A stretch of DNA of 64,000 nucleotides from Emticicia aquatica. Its GTDB lineage: Bacteria > Bacteroidota > Bacteroidia > Cytophagales > Spirosomataceae. The notes under the pieces were generated by a model. It worked only from the letters and a program-made list of their open reading frames with translations. It was not told the origin of the DNA and ran no database searches. The translations under genes and the position numbers were made by a program. Below, piece by piece: positions 16,391 to 25,152 of the stretch; position 1 is the first letter of the stretch; each line of letters opens with the position of its first letter. The stretch covers positions 62,001-126,000 of the forward strand of contig NZ_CAKLPY010000001.1 in the NCBI RefSeq assembly GCF_923079645.1. The letters run 5' to 3'.

Positions 16391-16864
16391 TTATTTACAA
16401 GATTGCTCAAAAAATGCTCTTTTTGCTCGCACCATTTTCAATAAATCAGTTATTTCTTTTACATCCGAACCAGTGGGAAATAAAATTCTGTAACTGTCTG
16501 AATCTTGCTTTATTTCAATGTATTCATAGCCAACATCACCTAATGCTGGGCCACTTGTTCCATTAAATGCAGGAAGAGATTTGAATTTTTCAAAATCAAT
16601 TTTTGCTGAAATTTGATTCCAATCCGAAGCAGACTCTGAAGTACTACATTCTTTCAAAACTTTATCTTCTCGGTCTTGGATTTGATAATTCAAAGATGTT
16701 TCCGATAATGCCACCTCGTGCCGATAAGCACTCAGATTGATGTTCCCAATGACAGTTCCATTCTTTATCGAAATGGTTTGATTATTTGCTGTTAATTCAG
16801 TTTTTTCGCATGAAATAAGACTAAATAATAGCAGCGAGATTGTCGTTTTGAAAATAGTGTTCAT
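16391..16864 (-). CDS. Small lipoprotein of unknown function
   Basis: The 157-residue protein begins MNTIFKTTISLLLFSLISCEK, a signal peptide ending in a lipobox-like LISC, so Cys 19 is probably lipidated. The mature part contains NGTVIGNINLSAYRHEVAL and later KFKSLPAFNGTSGPALGDVG and YEYIEIKQDSDSYRILFPTG, all beta-rich, and ends with a Cys near the C-terminus. I do not recognise a family. It is a single gene convergent with mqo. It may sit in the outer membrane facing the periplasm. Confidence 0.75.
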   Translation of the reverse strand: MNTIFKTTISLLLFSLISCEKTELTANNQTISIKNGTVIGNINLSAYRHEVALSETSLNYQIQDREDKVLKECSTSESASDWNQISAKIDFEKFKSLPAFNGTSGPALGDVGYEYIEIKQDSDSYRILFPTGSDVKEITDLLKMVRAKRAFFEQSCK

Positions 16865-16982
16865 TTGTTTTTATTGTTTTAATTAAATGTGAGTTAAACA
16901 AATGATTCAAACTAATGCTAAAAGGTTGTAATGTAATTGAAGTAAGTAACATTCAAGTCACTTATTTATGTTATATTTTAAC

Positions 16983-18818
16983 CTATTTTCTAACTTTAAT
17001 GATTGAAATAGGTGTGCATTGCAGACTTTTTTCAATGATATTGATTGCGTTACTTGATAAACTTATTCCACAAATTGTCTCACATTTTGCTGTATAAATA
17101 CCACCGTTTGTCACTGTGATTTGACTTCCTGTTTTTGCATTGCTCCATGCAATATTTCCTAAGCAATTGCTTGCCGAAAGTGTCGAAGCTTCTTGATTAC
17201 AAATCAATGTTTTGGTTGAAGTAATGTTTGGAATGGTTGGAGTATTTCCCATTTTTAAGATAATTTGGTTCGATTCAACGCTTTTTCCGCAAATATTTTG
17301 ACAATTAGCGGTGTAAGTTCCTGCGAAAGATAACTGAATTGAACTTATCGTAGCTCCGTTACTCCATTGTAAAGTTCCGTTACAACCTGTTGCTGTTAAA
17401 GTTGCTTTTTCTCCATCACACATAATAATTTTATTTGTTGTAATTAGGGGTGTTGTTGGGATAATGGATGACCTAATAATAATTTGGTTGGAGGCATTGC
17501 TGCTTCCGCAAAGATTTTGACATAGAGCCGAATAAGTGCCTTGTAAAGAAATGACTATCGAATTGGTTGTCATTCCATTGTTCCAAACTAAAGTTCCGTT
17601 ACAGCCTGTTGCTGTTAATGTGGCTGTTTCACCATTACAAATGATGGTTTTATTAGAATTAATTAGCGGTGTAGAAGGAAGGGGAGAAGTGGTAATAATA
17701 ATAAGATTCGATTGCGGGCTACTACCGCATTGGTTATGACAAGTAGCCGAATAAGTACCAGATTGTGTTATTTGGATAGTACTTGATGTCATATTATTGT
17801 TCCAAATGAGGTTTCCTACACAGCCTGTTGCTGTTAATGTGGCTGCTTCACCATCGCAGAGTATCATTTTTGTTGAGCTTATTACTGGGCCCATTGGCAC
17901 GCTTCCGGCTGCTGCAATAGTCATAACATTTGAAGGTAAACTTAGCCCACAAATATTTTGGCATTGAGCCGAATAAGTACCTGCTACTGCCACTTCAATT
18001 GAGGTGGCAGTAATGCCATTATTCCAAATAATTGTACCTTCATTACAACCTGACGCTAACAAAGTTACACTCGGATTTAAACATAGCTGACCATTTGAAC
18101 TCGCAATTGTGGGCGGTAAAATATCAATACTTGAAATTATAATATTTTCAGAATTAAGACTTTGATGTCCATCGGCAGAACAATAAGCAGAATACGTTCC
18201 TGCAAAACTTACCTGAATAGAGCTGCCAGTCAAGCCACCAGTCCAGGTAATTGTGCCTGTACAGCCAGTTGCTGTTAGAATAGCAGATTCAGCAGAGCAG
18301 ATTTGTGTTTTGTTAGTTGAAACTAGGGGCGTAGGAACTACATTTGTATTAAATGAGTTTGATGGTGGACTTTCGCACAATGTTCCTCTACAAAAGGCAT
18401 AATAAACACCATTTTCGGTAACGGTTATAGATGTTCCAACCGAGCCATTATTCCAATAAATTTCACCACTACAAGGGCTTGCCGTAAGTACATTTTGAAA
18501 ATCAACTACACTAAGGCTTACTGTTGGTTTTGGATGTGTTGGCTTTATCGTAACAGTAATTGCATTTGATGTTTCGTTGGTTGCTTCGCAAAAAGCTGTA
18601 TAACTACCAGCTTGATTGACAAAATTGTAGTTGGTAGTTTCTCCATCACTCCAAACTATTCTACCCGCACATGGTGAGGCCGCTAAATACACCGAGTCGT
18701 TTCCACAAATAGTAGTGGGCGTATAAGCAATAATTGAAAATGTTGTGTCGGCAATAATATTATTACTGAAAGCAAAAAAAGAATGAGTAAACAGCAAAAG
18801 GCTCAATACAAAACGCAT
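16983..18818 (-). CDS. Secreted protein of eight tandem Ig-like repeats
   Basis: After a signal peptide (MRFVLSLLLFTHSFFAFS) the 611-residue product consists of eight units of about 73 residues. Each contains a core such as CDGEKATLTATGCNGTL, a W-x-N/D-G turn, a GTYSA strand and CQNxCG, so each unit carries up to four cysteines in fixed positions. This is the style of repeat-rich extracellular proteins of Cytophagales and Flavobacteria. A type IX secretion C-terminal domain is expected in such proteins but the sequence ends shortly after the last unit with a Lys/Arg-rich tail (SIIKVRK), so none is evident. Likely role is surface display or adhesion; unproven. Confidence 0.85.
   Translation of the reverse strand: MRFVLSLLLFTHSFFAFSNNIIADTTFSIIAYTPTTICGNDSVYLAASPCAGRIVWSDGETTNYNFVNQAGSYTAFCEATNETSNAITVTIKPTHPKPTVSLSVVDFQNVLTASPCSGEIYWNNGSVGTSITVTENGVYYAFCRGTLCESPPSNSFNTNVVPTPLVSTNKTQICSAESAILTATGCTGTITWTGGLTGSSIQVSFAGTYSAYCSADGHQSLNSENIIISSIDILPPTIASSNGQLCLNPSVTLLASGCNEGTIIWNNGITATSIEVAVAGTYSAQCQNICGLSLPSNVMTIAAAGSVPMGPVISSTKMILCDGEAATLTATGCVGNLIWNNNMTSSTIQITQSGTYSATCHNQCGSSPQSNLIIITTSPLPSTPLINSNKTIICNGETATLTATGCNGTLVWNNGMTTNSIVISLQGTYSALCQNLCGSSNASNQIIIRSSIIPTTPLITTNKIIMCDGEKATLTATGCNGTLQWSNGATISSIQLSFAGTYTANCQNICGKSVESNQIILKMGNTPTIPNITSTKTLICNQEASTLSASNCLGNIAWSNAKTGSQITVTNGGIYTAKCETICGISLSSNAINIIEKSLQCTPISIIKVRK
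17100..18740 (-). repeat. Tandem coding repeats with a period of about 219 bp
   Basis: The segment starting ACAACCTGTTGCTGTTAA at 17382 recurs as ACAGCCTGTTGCTGTTAA at 17601 and 17820, exactly 219 bp apart each time, and again in degenerate form at 18261. The period equals 73 codons and matches the protein repeat. The middle units are the most alike, suggesting recent internal duplication. Confidence 0.8.
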
Positions 18819-19048
18819 AGTTCAAAGTTTTTGGTTTTTAAGGAAAGATTACCCAAAAACCATTCCAATCTATTCAAAGAACAAAGGATGTATTCGGAAA
18901 ATAATTATTATCTAGAAAATAGATAAAAGTGTATTCTTAAATTTTTTTATTAATTTCTTTTTAAAATGATATTTAATTGAAATTATAGGTTATTTTTATG
19001 GGTAGAAAGGCAATTGCCTTCAAATCAACCTCAATCTATAAAAACTTA

Positions 19049-19906
19049 ATGTACAAAATCTTAACTTTTTTAAGCTTTTTGTTGGTAAATCTGTGCATAA
19101 ATAATGCATCAGGACAAGCCAAAAAGCCACTTGTGGTGTTCGTAACAGGCGACCACGAATATAGCGGTGAATTTACGCTTCCATTGATTGCCGCGGAATT
19201 AGAAAAAAACTACGGTTTCCGAACCAAAGTTTTGAAAGCTTATCCGAATCAAAATGCTGAAAAGGATATTCCTGGTTTAGAGGTTTTGCAAGAAGCCGAT
19301 TTAGTAGTTTTTTATCTTCGTTGGCGGCAGCTTCCCCCCGAACAGCTCGAACACATTGACAAATATTTAAAATCTGGTAAACCAGTAATGGGCTTTCGCA
19401 CAACAACACATGCCTTTAATTTTCCAAAAGGTGATGTTTCAGAAAAATGGAATGCCTTTGGCGAATTTGCCCTCAACGCTCCTCCAGGTTGGGGTGGAAA
19501 AGCTGCACACACGCATTACGGACACGAAAGTAGCACTGATGTTTCCGTTATCGGAGCAGCAAAAAAACACCCAATTTTGATAGGCGTTGCCCCAAATTTT
19601 CATGTGCGTTCGTGGCTTTATCGCGTTTTACCTGATTATCCAACTAAAGGTTCAGAATGGTTATTGATGGGCAAATCGGTAAATCCAGATAAAGCTGCAA
19701 TCGAAAATCCAGTTGCATGGACTGGTACAAATTCGTTTGGTGCGAAGATTTTTACTACAACGATGGGTCATCCAGAAGATTTTCAAGTGGAAGCTTTTCA
19801 ACACCTTGTTATTAACGCTATTCATTGGGCATTAGGCAAAAAAGTACCTAAAAAATGGAAAGGTAAAATCGATATTAATGTACCTTATCGAGGAATGGTC
19901 AAATAA
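19049..19906 (+). CDS. Secreted ThuA-domain protein
   Basis: I set the start at ATG 19049 (285 residues) because it opens a signal peptide (YKILTFLSFLLVNLCINNAS); an in-frame ATG at 18998 would bury it. The mature part is a ThuA domain: VVFVTGDHEYSGEFTLPLIA near 30, DLVVFYLRWRQLPPEQLE near 85, GKPVMGFRTTTHAF near 110, HYGHESSTDV near 150, and the closing VINAIHWALGKKVPKKWKG. ThuA proteins have a class-I-amidotransferase-like fold and were first named from trehalose use; their chemistry is not settled. The dehydrogenase-cytochrome gene follows after 47 bp, mirroring the ThuA-dehydrogenase fusion at 5.9-9.6 kb. Confidence 0.88.
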   Translation: MYKILTFLSFLLVNLCINNASGQAKKPLVVFVTGDHEYSGEFTLPLIAAELEKNYGFRTKVLKAYPNQNAEKDIPGLEVLQEADLVVFYLRWRQLPPEQLEHIDKYLKSGKPVMGFRTTTHAFNFPKGDVSEKWNAFGEFALNAPPGWGGKAAHTHYGHESSTDVSVIGAAKKHPILIGVAPNFHVRSWLYRVLPDYPTKGSEWLLMGKSVNPDKAAIENPVAWTGTNSFGAKIFTTTMGHPEDFQVEAFQHLVINAIHWALGKKVPKKWKGKIDINVPYRGMVK

Positions 19907-19953
19907 AACTAGACTGATAGGCTTCATTTAGTTACAAGCAAAAACTAACACTT

Positions 19954-22900
19954 ATGAAAATAAATATCAAAATATTACTTACCATTTTTGTTCTTACAAT
20001 ATTTTTGGTTAGCTCATTTCAACCAATTCCGCCTGAAATAATTAAAATTAAAAAAGGAAGTCACATTTCTATGATTGGCGGAAATCTTGGCTCAAGAATG
20101 ATAAACTACGATTATTTTGAAACCGAAATGCACGTACGTTACCCCGACAGTTCGCTATTTATTAGGAATATGTGTGACGGCGGCGACACGCCAGGTTTTA
20201 GACCGCATGCAAGTCGAAATCTACCTTGGGCATTTGCTGGAGCAGAGAAATTTCAAACCGAATATGCCACAAACTCTAATAGTGAAGGACATTTTGATTC
20301 GCCTGACCAATGGCTTTCAAGGTTGAAAACAGATGTAATTATAGCTTTTTTCGGTTATAGCGAATCATTTCGAGGCAAAACTGGCGTGGTAAATTTTAAG
20401 GCCGAATTAAATGCTTTTATCAAATATTCATTAAGTCAAAAATATAATGGTGTAAATGCTCCACAATTAGCAATCGTTTCTCCCATTGCATTTGAAGACT
20501 TGACCAGTAAGTATGATTTGCCAAATGGCGTAAAAGAAAATGCAAATCTACAGCTTTATACAAACGCCATGAGAGAAGTGGTTGCACAATACAATCGACA
20601 TACCGAAACGGTTATTTTTGTTGATGCTTTCACTCCTTCAAAAAATTGGTATGAAACCACCAAAGAGTTTTTGACAATTGATGGCTCGCAACTCAATGAA
20701 GAAGGCTATAAAAAATTGGGTGTGTTGCTTTCAGATAAGATTTTTGGAAAAGCCGTCGCTAAAGCCGAAGCAAGAAAAAAGATGATTTTTGATGCGGTCA
20801 TGGAAAAAAACTGGATGTGGCACAATGATTTCAAAGTTCCAAATGGCGTGCATGTTTATGGCCGCCGATACAACCCATTTGGACCTGATAATTATCCTGC
20901 TGAAATTGAGAAAATTCGACAAATGACTGACATCCGTGATAAAGCTATTTGGTTAGCTGCATCGAAAGGTGAAGTGTTTGACATAGCAGCGGCAGATAAA
21001 AATACCCGAACACTACCACCTGTAAAAACCAATTTTAATCCTGAAAAAAATGGTAGTTTGGAATATCTCTATGGACAAGATGCTTTGAGTAAATTGAAAG
21101 TGCCAACGGGTTATAAAATTGAGCTTTTTGCTTCCGAACAAGAGTTTCCAGACCTGTCAAAACCTGTACAAATGTCGTTTGATAATAAAGGGCGACTTTG
21201 GGTGGCGGTCATGCCAAGTTATCCTCATTACAAACCAGGTGAATCGAAACCAAATGATAAAATTTTGATTTTGGAAGATACCAATAATGACGGAAAAGCC
21301 GACAAACAAACCGTTTTTGTGGATGGGTTACACTTGCCACTAGGATTTGAAATTACGCACGAAGGTGTATTTGTTTCGCAAGGAACAAACCTTAAACTTT
21401 ATACAGATACCAACGGCGATGATAAGGCAGACAAAGTAGAAATCATGTTGAGCGGATACGACGACCACGACACCCATCACAATAGTCATGCTTTTTGTGT
21501 TGACCCATCTGGTGCGATTTATTCGGGGGAAGGTGTGTTTTTACATACAAATGTTGAAACTTCTTATGGAACAGTCAGAGCAACCAATGGCGGATTTTAT
21601 AGATATAGTCCACAATTACGTAAGTTAGAGCGTACTGCTCAATTATCTATTCCAAATCCATGGGGAATTGCATTTGATTATTGGGGACAACCATTTTTTG
21701 CAGAAACATCAAGCCCCGATGTACGTTGGATGATGCCAGGAACTGTTTTACCAAGATACGGCGAGGCTACGCACAAAGGGGTACAATTGATTGAAAAAGA
21801 CCAAATGGTTCGTCCTACTTCGGGATTAGAATTTATTTCGAGCCGTCATTTTCCAGATGAAGTGCAAGGCGATATGCTCATCAATAACACAATTGGTTTT
21901 TTAGGAACAAAACAACACGCTGTAAGTGACGACGGCACAGGTTATAAAACCAAACATCGCCAAGATTTAGTGGTGAGTGAAGACCGAAATTTCCGTCCTG
22001 TAGATATGGAAATTGCTCCAGATGGCTCACTTTATATCATTGATTGGCACAATATTCTTATCGGCCACATGCAACACAACGCCCGTGACCCCTTGCGTGA
22101 CCACTCGCATGGACGAGTTTACCGAGTAACATATCCGTCAAGACCATTGGTAATTCCTGCCAAAATAGCAGGTGCGAGCGTTGAAACCCTTTTGGATAAT
22201 TTGAAATTACCCGAATACCGCACTCGTTACCGTACTCGTCGAGAGTTAAGAGGACGAAATGCAGCAGAGGTTTTGCCAAAAATCACTAAATGGGTTGCTA
22301 ATTTAGATAAAACCGATCCAAATTATGAGCATCATGTTTTAGAGGCTCTTTGGGTAAGTTGGGGGCTGAATAAAGTTGACCAGAAACTTTTGCGTCAAAT
22401 GCTGAGAGCCAAAGATTATCATGCAAGAGCAGCAGCCGTTGAAGTTTTGCGTTTTACGGGACATCAAGTGCCTGACCAAGCCGCTTTATTAATGCAAGCC
22501 GCCCGTGACGAAAATAGCCGAGTTCGACTTGATGCCATCGTTGCTGCTTCGTGGATTGGCAAAGAAAAAGGTTTACCGATTTTGGCAGAAGCTAAAAAGA
22601 AACCTTTAGACGATTGGATGATTTATGCTCACGAAACTGCTGTTGCTCATCTAAAAGGAGAATCCGTTAGAAAGGAAAAAGAGATAGCCGTAACTTCAAC
22701 ATTAAAAGGAGAAGAATTGACACTTTTTAAATTAGGAAAAACAATTTATGCCAAAGAAGGCTATTGTTCAACTTGCCACCAAGCAGATGGAAATGGACTT
22801 TCTGCGTCAGGTTTTCCTCCACTTGCTGGTACAAAATGGGTACAAGGAAATGAAGAACGAGCAATAAAAATTATTCTGAAAGGCTTAATGGGACAAATTG

Positions 22901-23127
22901 ATGTAAACGGAAAAATTTATCCTGGACAAGTACCAATGACACCTTTTGAAGGATTGCTCAATGATAAAGAAGTAGCAGCGGTATTGACTTATGTAAGAAA
23001 TTCATTTGGGAATAGAGCGTCAGCCATTTCACCAGAAAAGGTGAAAGTTGTACGAGCGTCGGTGGTTAATCAAAAAGACATATATAATGTGTCAAAACTT
23101 CTTTCAGAGCATCCGATGGAAAAGTAA
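19954..23127 (+). CDS. PVC-type dehydrogenase with pseudo-SGNH N-terminus and cytochrome c C-terminus
   Basis: The 1057-residue protein has a signal peptide (KILLTIFVLTIFLVSSF) and these parts: an SGNH/GDSL-like domain (about 30-265), a TIGR02604-type beta-propeller dehydrogenase (about 380-730) with calcium-like loops EDTNNDGKADK and TDTNGDDKADK, HEAT-like repeats (about 745-890), and a cytochrome c domain with CSTCH at 938-942 and an axial Met candidate in GQVPMTPFEG. In the SGNH part the nucleophile motif reads IGGNLGSR and the usual DxxH reads DGSQ, so Ser and His are both missing and it may only bind sugar. It probably oxidises a carbohydrate in the periplasm and passes electrons to its heme. 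It forms an operon with ThuA upstream and the DinB-like gene downstream. Confidence 0.88.
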   Translation: MKINIKILLTIFVLTIFLVSSFQPIPPEIIKIKKGSHISMIGGNLGSRMINYDYFETEMHVRYPDSSLFIRNMCDGGDTPGFRPHASRNLPWAFAGAEKFQTEYATNSNSEGHFDSPDQWLSRLKTDVIIAFFGYSESFRGKTGVVNFKAELNAFIKYSLSQKYNGVNAPQLAIVSPIAFEDLTSKYDLPNGVKENANLQLYTNAMREVVAQYNRHTETVIFVDAFTPSKNWYETTKEFLTIDGSQLNEEGYKKLGVLLSDKIFGKAVAKAEARKKMIFDAVMEKNWMWHNDFKVPNGVHVYGRRYNPFGPDNYPAEIEKIRQMTDIRDKAIWLAASKGEVFDIAAADKNTRTLPPVKTNFNPEKNGSLEYLYGQDALSKLKVPTGYKIELFASEQEFPDLSKPVQMSFDNKGRLWVAVMPSYPHYKPGESKPNDKILILEDTNNDGKADKQTVFVDGLHLPLGFEITHEGVFVSQGTNLKLYTDTNGDDKADKVEIMLSGYDDHDTHHNSHAFCVDPSGAIYSGEGVFLHTNVETSYGTVRATNGGFYRYSPQLRKLERTAQLSIPNPWGIAFDYWGQPFFAETSSPDVRWMMPGTVLPRYGEATHKGVQLIEKDQMVRPTSGLEFISSRHFPDEVQGDMLINNTIGFLGTKQHAVSDDGTGYKTKHRQDLVVSEDRNFRPVDMEIAPDGSLYIIDWHNILIGHMQHNARDPLRDHSHGRVYRVTYPSRPLVIPAKIAGASVETLLDNLKLPEYRTRYRTRRELRGRNAAEVLPKITKWVANLDKTDPNYEHHVLEALWVSWGLNKVDQKLLRQMLRAKDYHARAAAVEVLRFTGHQVPDQAALLMQAARDENSRVRLDAIVAASWIGKEKGLPILAEAKKKPLDDWMIYAHETAVAHLKGESVRKEKEIAVTSTLKGEELTLFKLGKTIYAKEGYCSTCHQADGNGLSASGFPPLAGTKWVQGNEERAIKIILKGLMGQIDVNGKIYPGQVPMTPFEGLLNDKEVAAVLTYVRNSFGNRASAISPEKVKVVRASVVNQKDIYNVSKLLSEHPMEK

Positions 23128-23187
23128 GACTTGAACTACTCGACAAAAATTTTGGTTATTTAAACGCAATAATTAAACCTTTCAACC

Positions 23188-23709
23188 ATGAAGAAAACAA
23201 TTTTATGCCTATTTTTTGCCTTAATTGGCATGTCAAATGTCACTTTTGCCCAAGATAAAGACCAAATGCTTGCCGATTGGCAACGTGCAAAAGAATATAC
23301 TAAAGAATATTTGGATGCGATGCCTGAAGATGGCTATGGTTTTAAACCTTCGCCCGAAATGCGTTCATTTGCCGAGCAAATGCTCCATTTGACTGATGCT
23401 AATTTTGGTTTTGCCTCTGCAGCAAGTGGTATTAAAAGTCCAATTGAAAGAGGTGCAGCCGAAAAATCGGCGGACAAATCAAAAGCTGCTACTGTAAAAT
23501 TAGTAATGGAAAGTTATGATTTTGTGATTAGTGCTATTACGGCTATCAAACCAGAAGATTTAAGCGGAAAAGTTCCGTTTTTTAGGGGAGAAATGGCAAG
23601 AGGATTGATAATCAATAAATGCTTTGAGCATCAAACGCATCATCGAGGACAAACCACCGTTTATATTCGCTTGAAGGGTGCTAAACCACCACAAGAGAAA
23701 CTGTTTTAA
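23188..23709 (+). CDS. Secreted DinB-like four-helix protein
   Basis: The 173-residue product has a signal peptide (MKKTILCLFFALIGMSNVTFAQ) and a DinB/YfiT-like helical bundle: DWQRAKEYTKEYLDAMPEDG, FAEQMLHLTDANFGF with the first metal His, and the pair in FEHQTHHRGQTTVYIR near the C-terminus (HxxHHRGQ), the usual three-His metal site. DinB-fold proteins include thiol-dependent transferases, but exported members with this architecture are mostly uncharacterised. It follows the dehydrogenase-cytochrome gene after 60 bp, so co-transcription is likely, and a strong terminator follows. Confidence 0.87.
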   Translation: MKKTILCLFFALIGMSNVTFAQDKDQMLADWQRAKEYTKEYLDAMPEDGYGFKPSPEMRSFAEQMLHLTDANFGFASAASGIKSPIERGAAEKSADKSKAATVKLVMESYDFVISAITAIKPEDLSGKVPFFRGEMARGLIINKCFEHQTHHRGQTTVYIRLKGAKPPQEKLF

Positions 23710-23710
23710 C

Positions 23711-23754
23711 AAAAAAAGAAAGGCAAGCCCAATAAAGCTTGCCTTTCTTTTTTT
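23711..23754. terminator. Bidirectional terminator between the DinB-like and lipoprotein genes
   Basis: AAAAAAAGAAAGGCAAGC (23711-23728) is the exact reverse complement of 23737-23754, an 18-bp stem with an 8-base loop and A/T tracts on both sides. It lies between two convergent genes. Confidence 0.92.
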
Positions 23755-23756
23755 AA

Positions 23757-24164
23757 TTATTTTCCAAAAATCAAAGTTTTAGTACCACCATTGCCACCAC
23801 TTGATTTGGTGAGTTTCATTGTAGTATCAGTTTTTTCGCTCATAATCCAGTCTTCACTGATTTCTGATATTGTATCGTCATTTGCTGCAATCACGATATT
23901 AAACTTTTGTTGACCGCTATCTGTAATAGTAGCGTAAGTTCCGTTGTATTTAAGACTGCTACTCGTCACAATTATTTCGCCAGTCGTTTTAAATTCAAAA
24001 CTATAAGGAGCATAATTTGCTGTACGGTCACGGCTTTTATTATCAATAAATGATTTTACTTTCCAAATACCACTTACTTTTGTACTGTCTGTACTCACAT
24101 CATCAGACGACGTACAGCTTGTAAATAAAACTACGAATGAAAAAAGAAGAAAGAAACTTTTCAT
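23757..24164 (-). CDS. Lipocalin-like small lipoprotein
   Basis: The 135-residue product has a lipoprotein signal ending LFTSC (Cys 17) and then TKVSGIWKVKSFIDN, the G-x-W motif that opens lipocalin-like domains common in Bacteroidota, followed by alternating strands (SFEFKTTGEIIVTSSSLKYN, DTTMKLTKSSGG). These domains form small beta-barrels attached to the membrane; ligands are unknown. It stands alone, convergent with the DinB-like gene, and is followed upstream by about 126 bp without a gene. Confidence 0.75.
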   Translation of the reverse strand: MKSFFLLFSFVVLFTSCTSSDDVSTDSTKVSGIWKVKSFIDNKSRDRTANYAPYSFEFKTTGEIIVTSSSLKYNGTYATITDSGQQKFNIVIAANDDTISEISEDWIMSEKTDTTMKLTKSSGGNGGTKTLIFGK

Positions 24165-24290
24165 GAATACTTAATTTGAGGTTAATAAATAATAGATACG
24201 GCCTAATAATCTAAGAGGTTGCGTTGCTATCAATTGCTACAATTTTGACACCAAATCAGTAAACGGTTTTTATTGGATTTATGATATTTA

Positions 24291-25151
24291 TCAAAAAAGG
24301 ATTTTTTTCAAGAAGTCATTGATTTTTTCCATTAATTCAGTTTTTGCATAAGCAGGGTCTGAGTGTCCTGCATTAGGAATAAATTCAATCTGAACCTTTA
24401 AATTATTGCTTTTGTAAACACTCATCAACTCAATAGATTGATTGATAGGAACTTGAATATCTTGCTCACCATGAACAATAAAAAGAGGAGGGTCAGCGGC
24501 ATCAACTTGATAAACAGGACTCGCCAATTTTGCTAATTCGTTTGCTTGTTCTAAAGGTTTTCCGAGTAAAATTGCTAAAGCAGGTAAACGAACATTTAAG
24601 CCATGTGGAGTTGATTGATTGAGAATTGTTAAAAAATTGGTTGGCCCAAAAAAATCAATACAAACCTGCACCGAAGAAGAAGTATGAGTGAAATCTCCCA
24701 AATTGCCTTCTAAAGCCATGTTATTGTTAGTTGTAGCAACCAAAGCGGCTAAATGTCCGCCTGACGAACTTCCCCAAATAATAATTTTATCAGCGTTATA
24801 ACCATATTTGTTGGCATTTGCTCTCAGAAAACGAATGGCGGCTTTGATGTCATGGATATTGGCAGGAAAAGGTTTTTCGGTGCTTGCTCGAAAATCGACA
24901 CTTGCCAAAGCATATCCAAAAGGCAGTAACCCCAAAGGAGGGTTTTCTTTGCTGCCCGAATGCCACGCTCCACCATGTACCCAAACAATCAGATAAGGTT
25001 CTTTTTGAACTTTTGGTTGATAAATATCCAGTTTGAGTTTCTTGCCGTCGGCTTCTGCATAGACAATATCTTTTGAGATTTTAATGTCGTTTTGGGCATT
25101 TATTTGTAAAAAACAACATACAAATAGCGTAAAAAAAACAGTTGTTTTCAT
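24291..25151 (-). CDS. Secreted alpha/beta-hydrolase, HSL/BD-FAE-like carbohydrate esterase
   Basis: The 286-residue product has a signal peptide (TVFFTLFVCCFLQINAQ) and an alpha/beta-hydrolase fold of the hormone-sensitive-lipase type: oxyanion loop VWVHGGAWHSGSKE near 55-68, nucleophile IIWGSSSGGHLAAL near 127, acid in VHGEQDIQVP near 227 and His in NAGHSDPAY near 262. Related proteins remove acetyl or feruloyl groups from xylan. It is the last gene of a tight operon behind a CBM6 protein (one-base gap) and GH43, supporting action on hemicellulose or pectin side chains. Confidence 0.87.
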   Translation of the reverse strand: MKTTVFFTLFVCCFLQINAQNDIKISKDIVYAEADGKKLKLDIYQPKVQKEPYLIVWVHGGAWHSGSKENPPLGLLPFGYALASVDFRASTEKPFPANIHDIKAAIRFLRANANKYGYNADKIIIWGSSSGGHLAALVATTNNNMALEGNLGDFTHTSSSVQVCIDFFGPTNFLTILNQSTPHGLNVRLPALAILLGKPLEQANELAKLASPVYQVDAADPPLFIVHGEQDIQVPINQSIELMSVYKSNNLKVQIEFIPNAGHSDPAYAKTELMEKINDFLKKILF

Positions 25152-25152
25152 A

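Noticed and set aside
17100..18740. Regular repeats with a 219-bp period looked at first like a CRISPR or minisatellite array
   Set aside because: The repeats are imperfect, far too long for CRISPR, in frame throughout and encode Ig-like protein units.
18908..18926. A 7-bp inverted repeat (TTATCTA/TAGATAA) upstream of the secreted ThuA gene considered as an operator
   Set aside because: Too short and A/T-rich to stand out in this genome, and not linked with a recognisable promoter.
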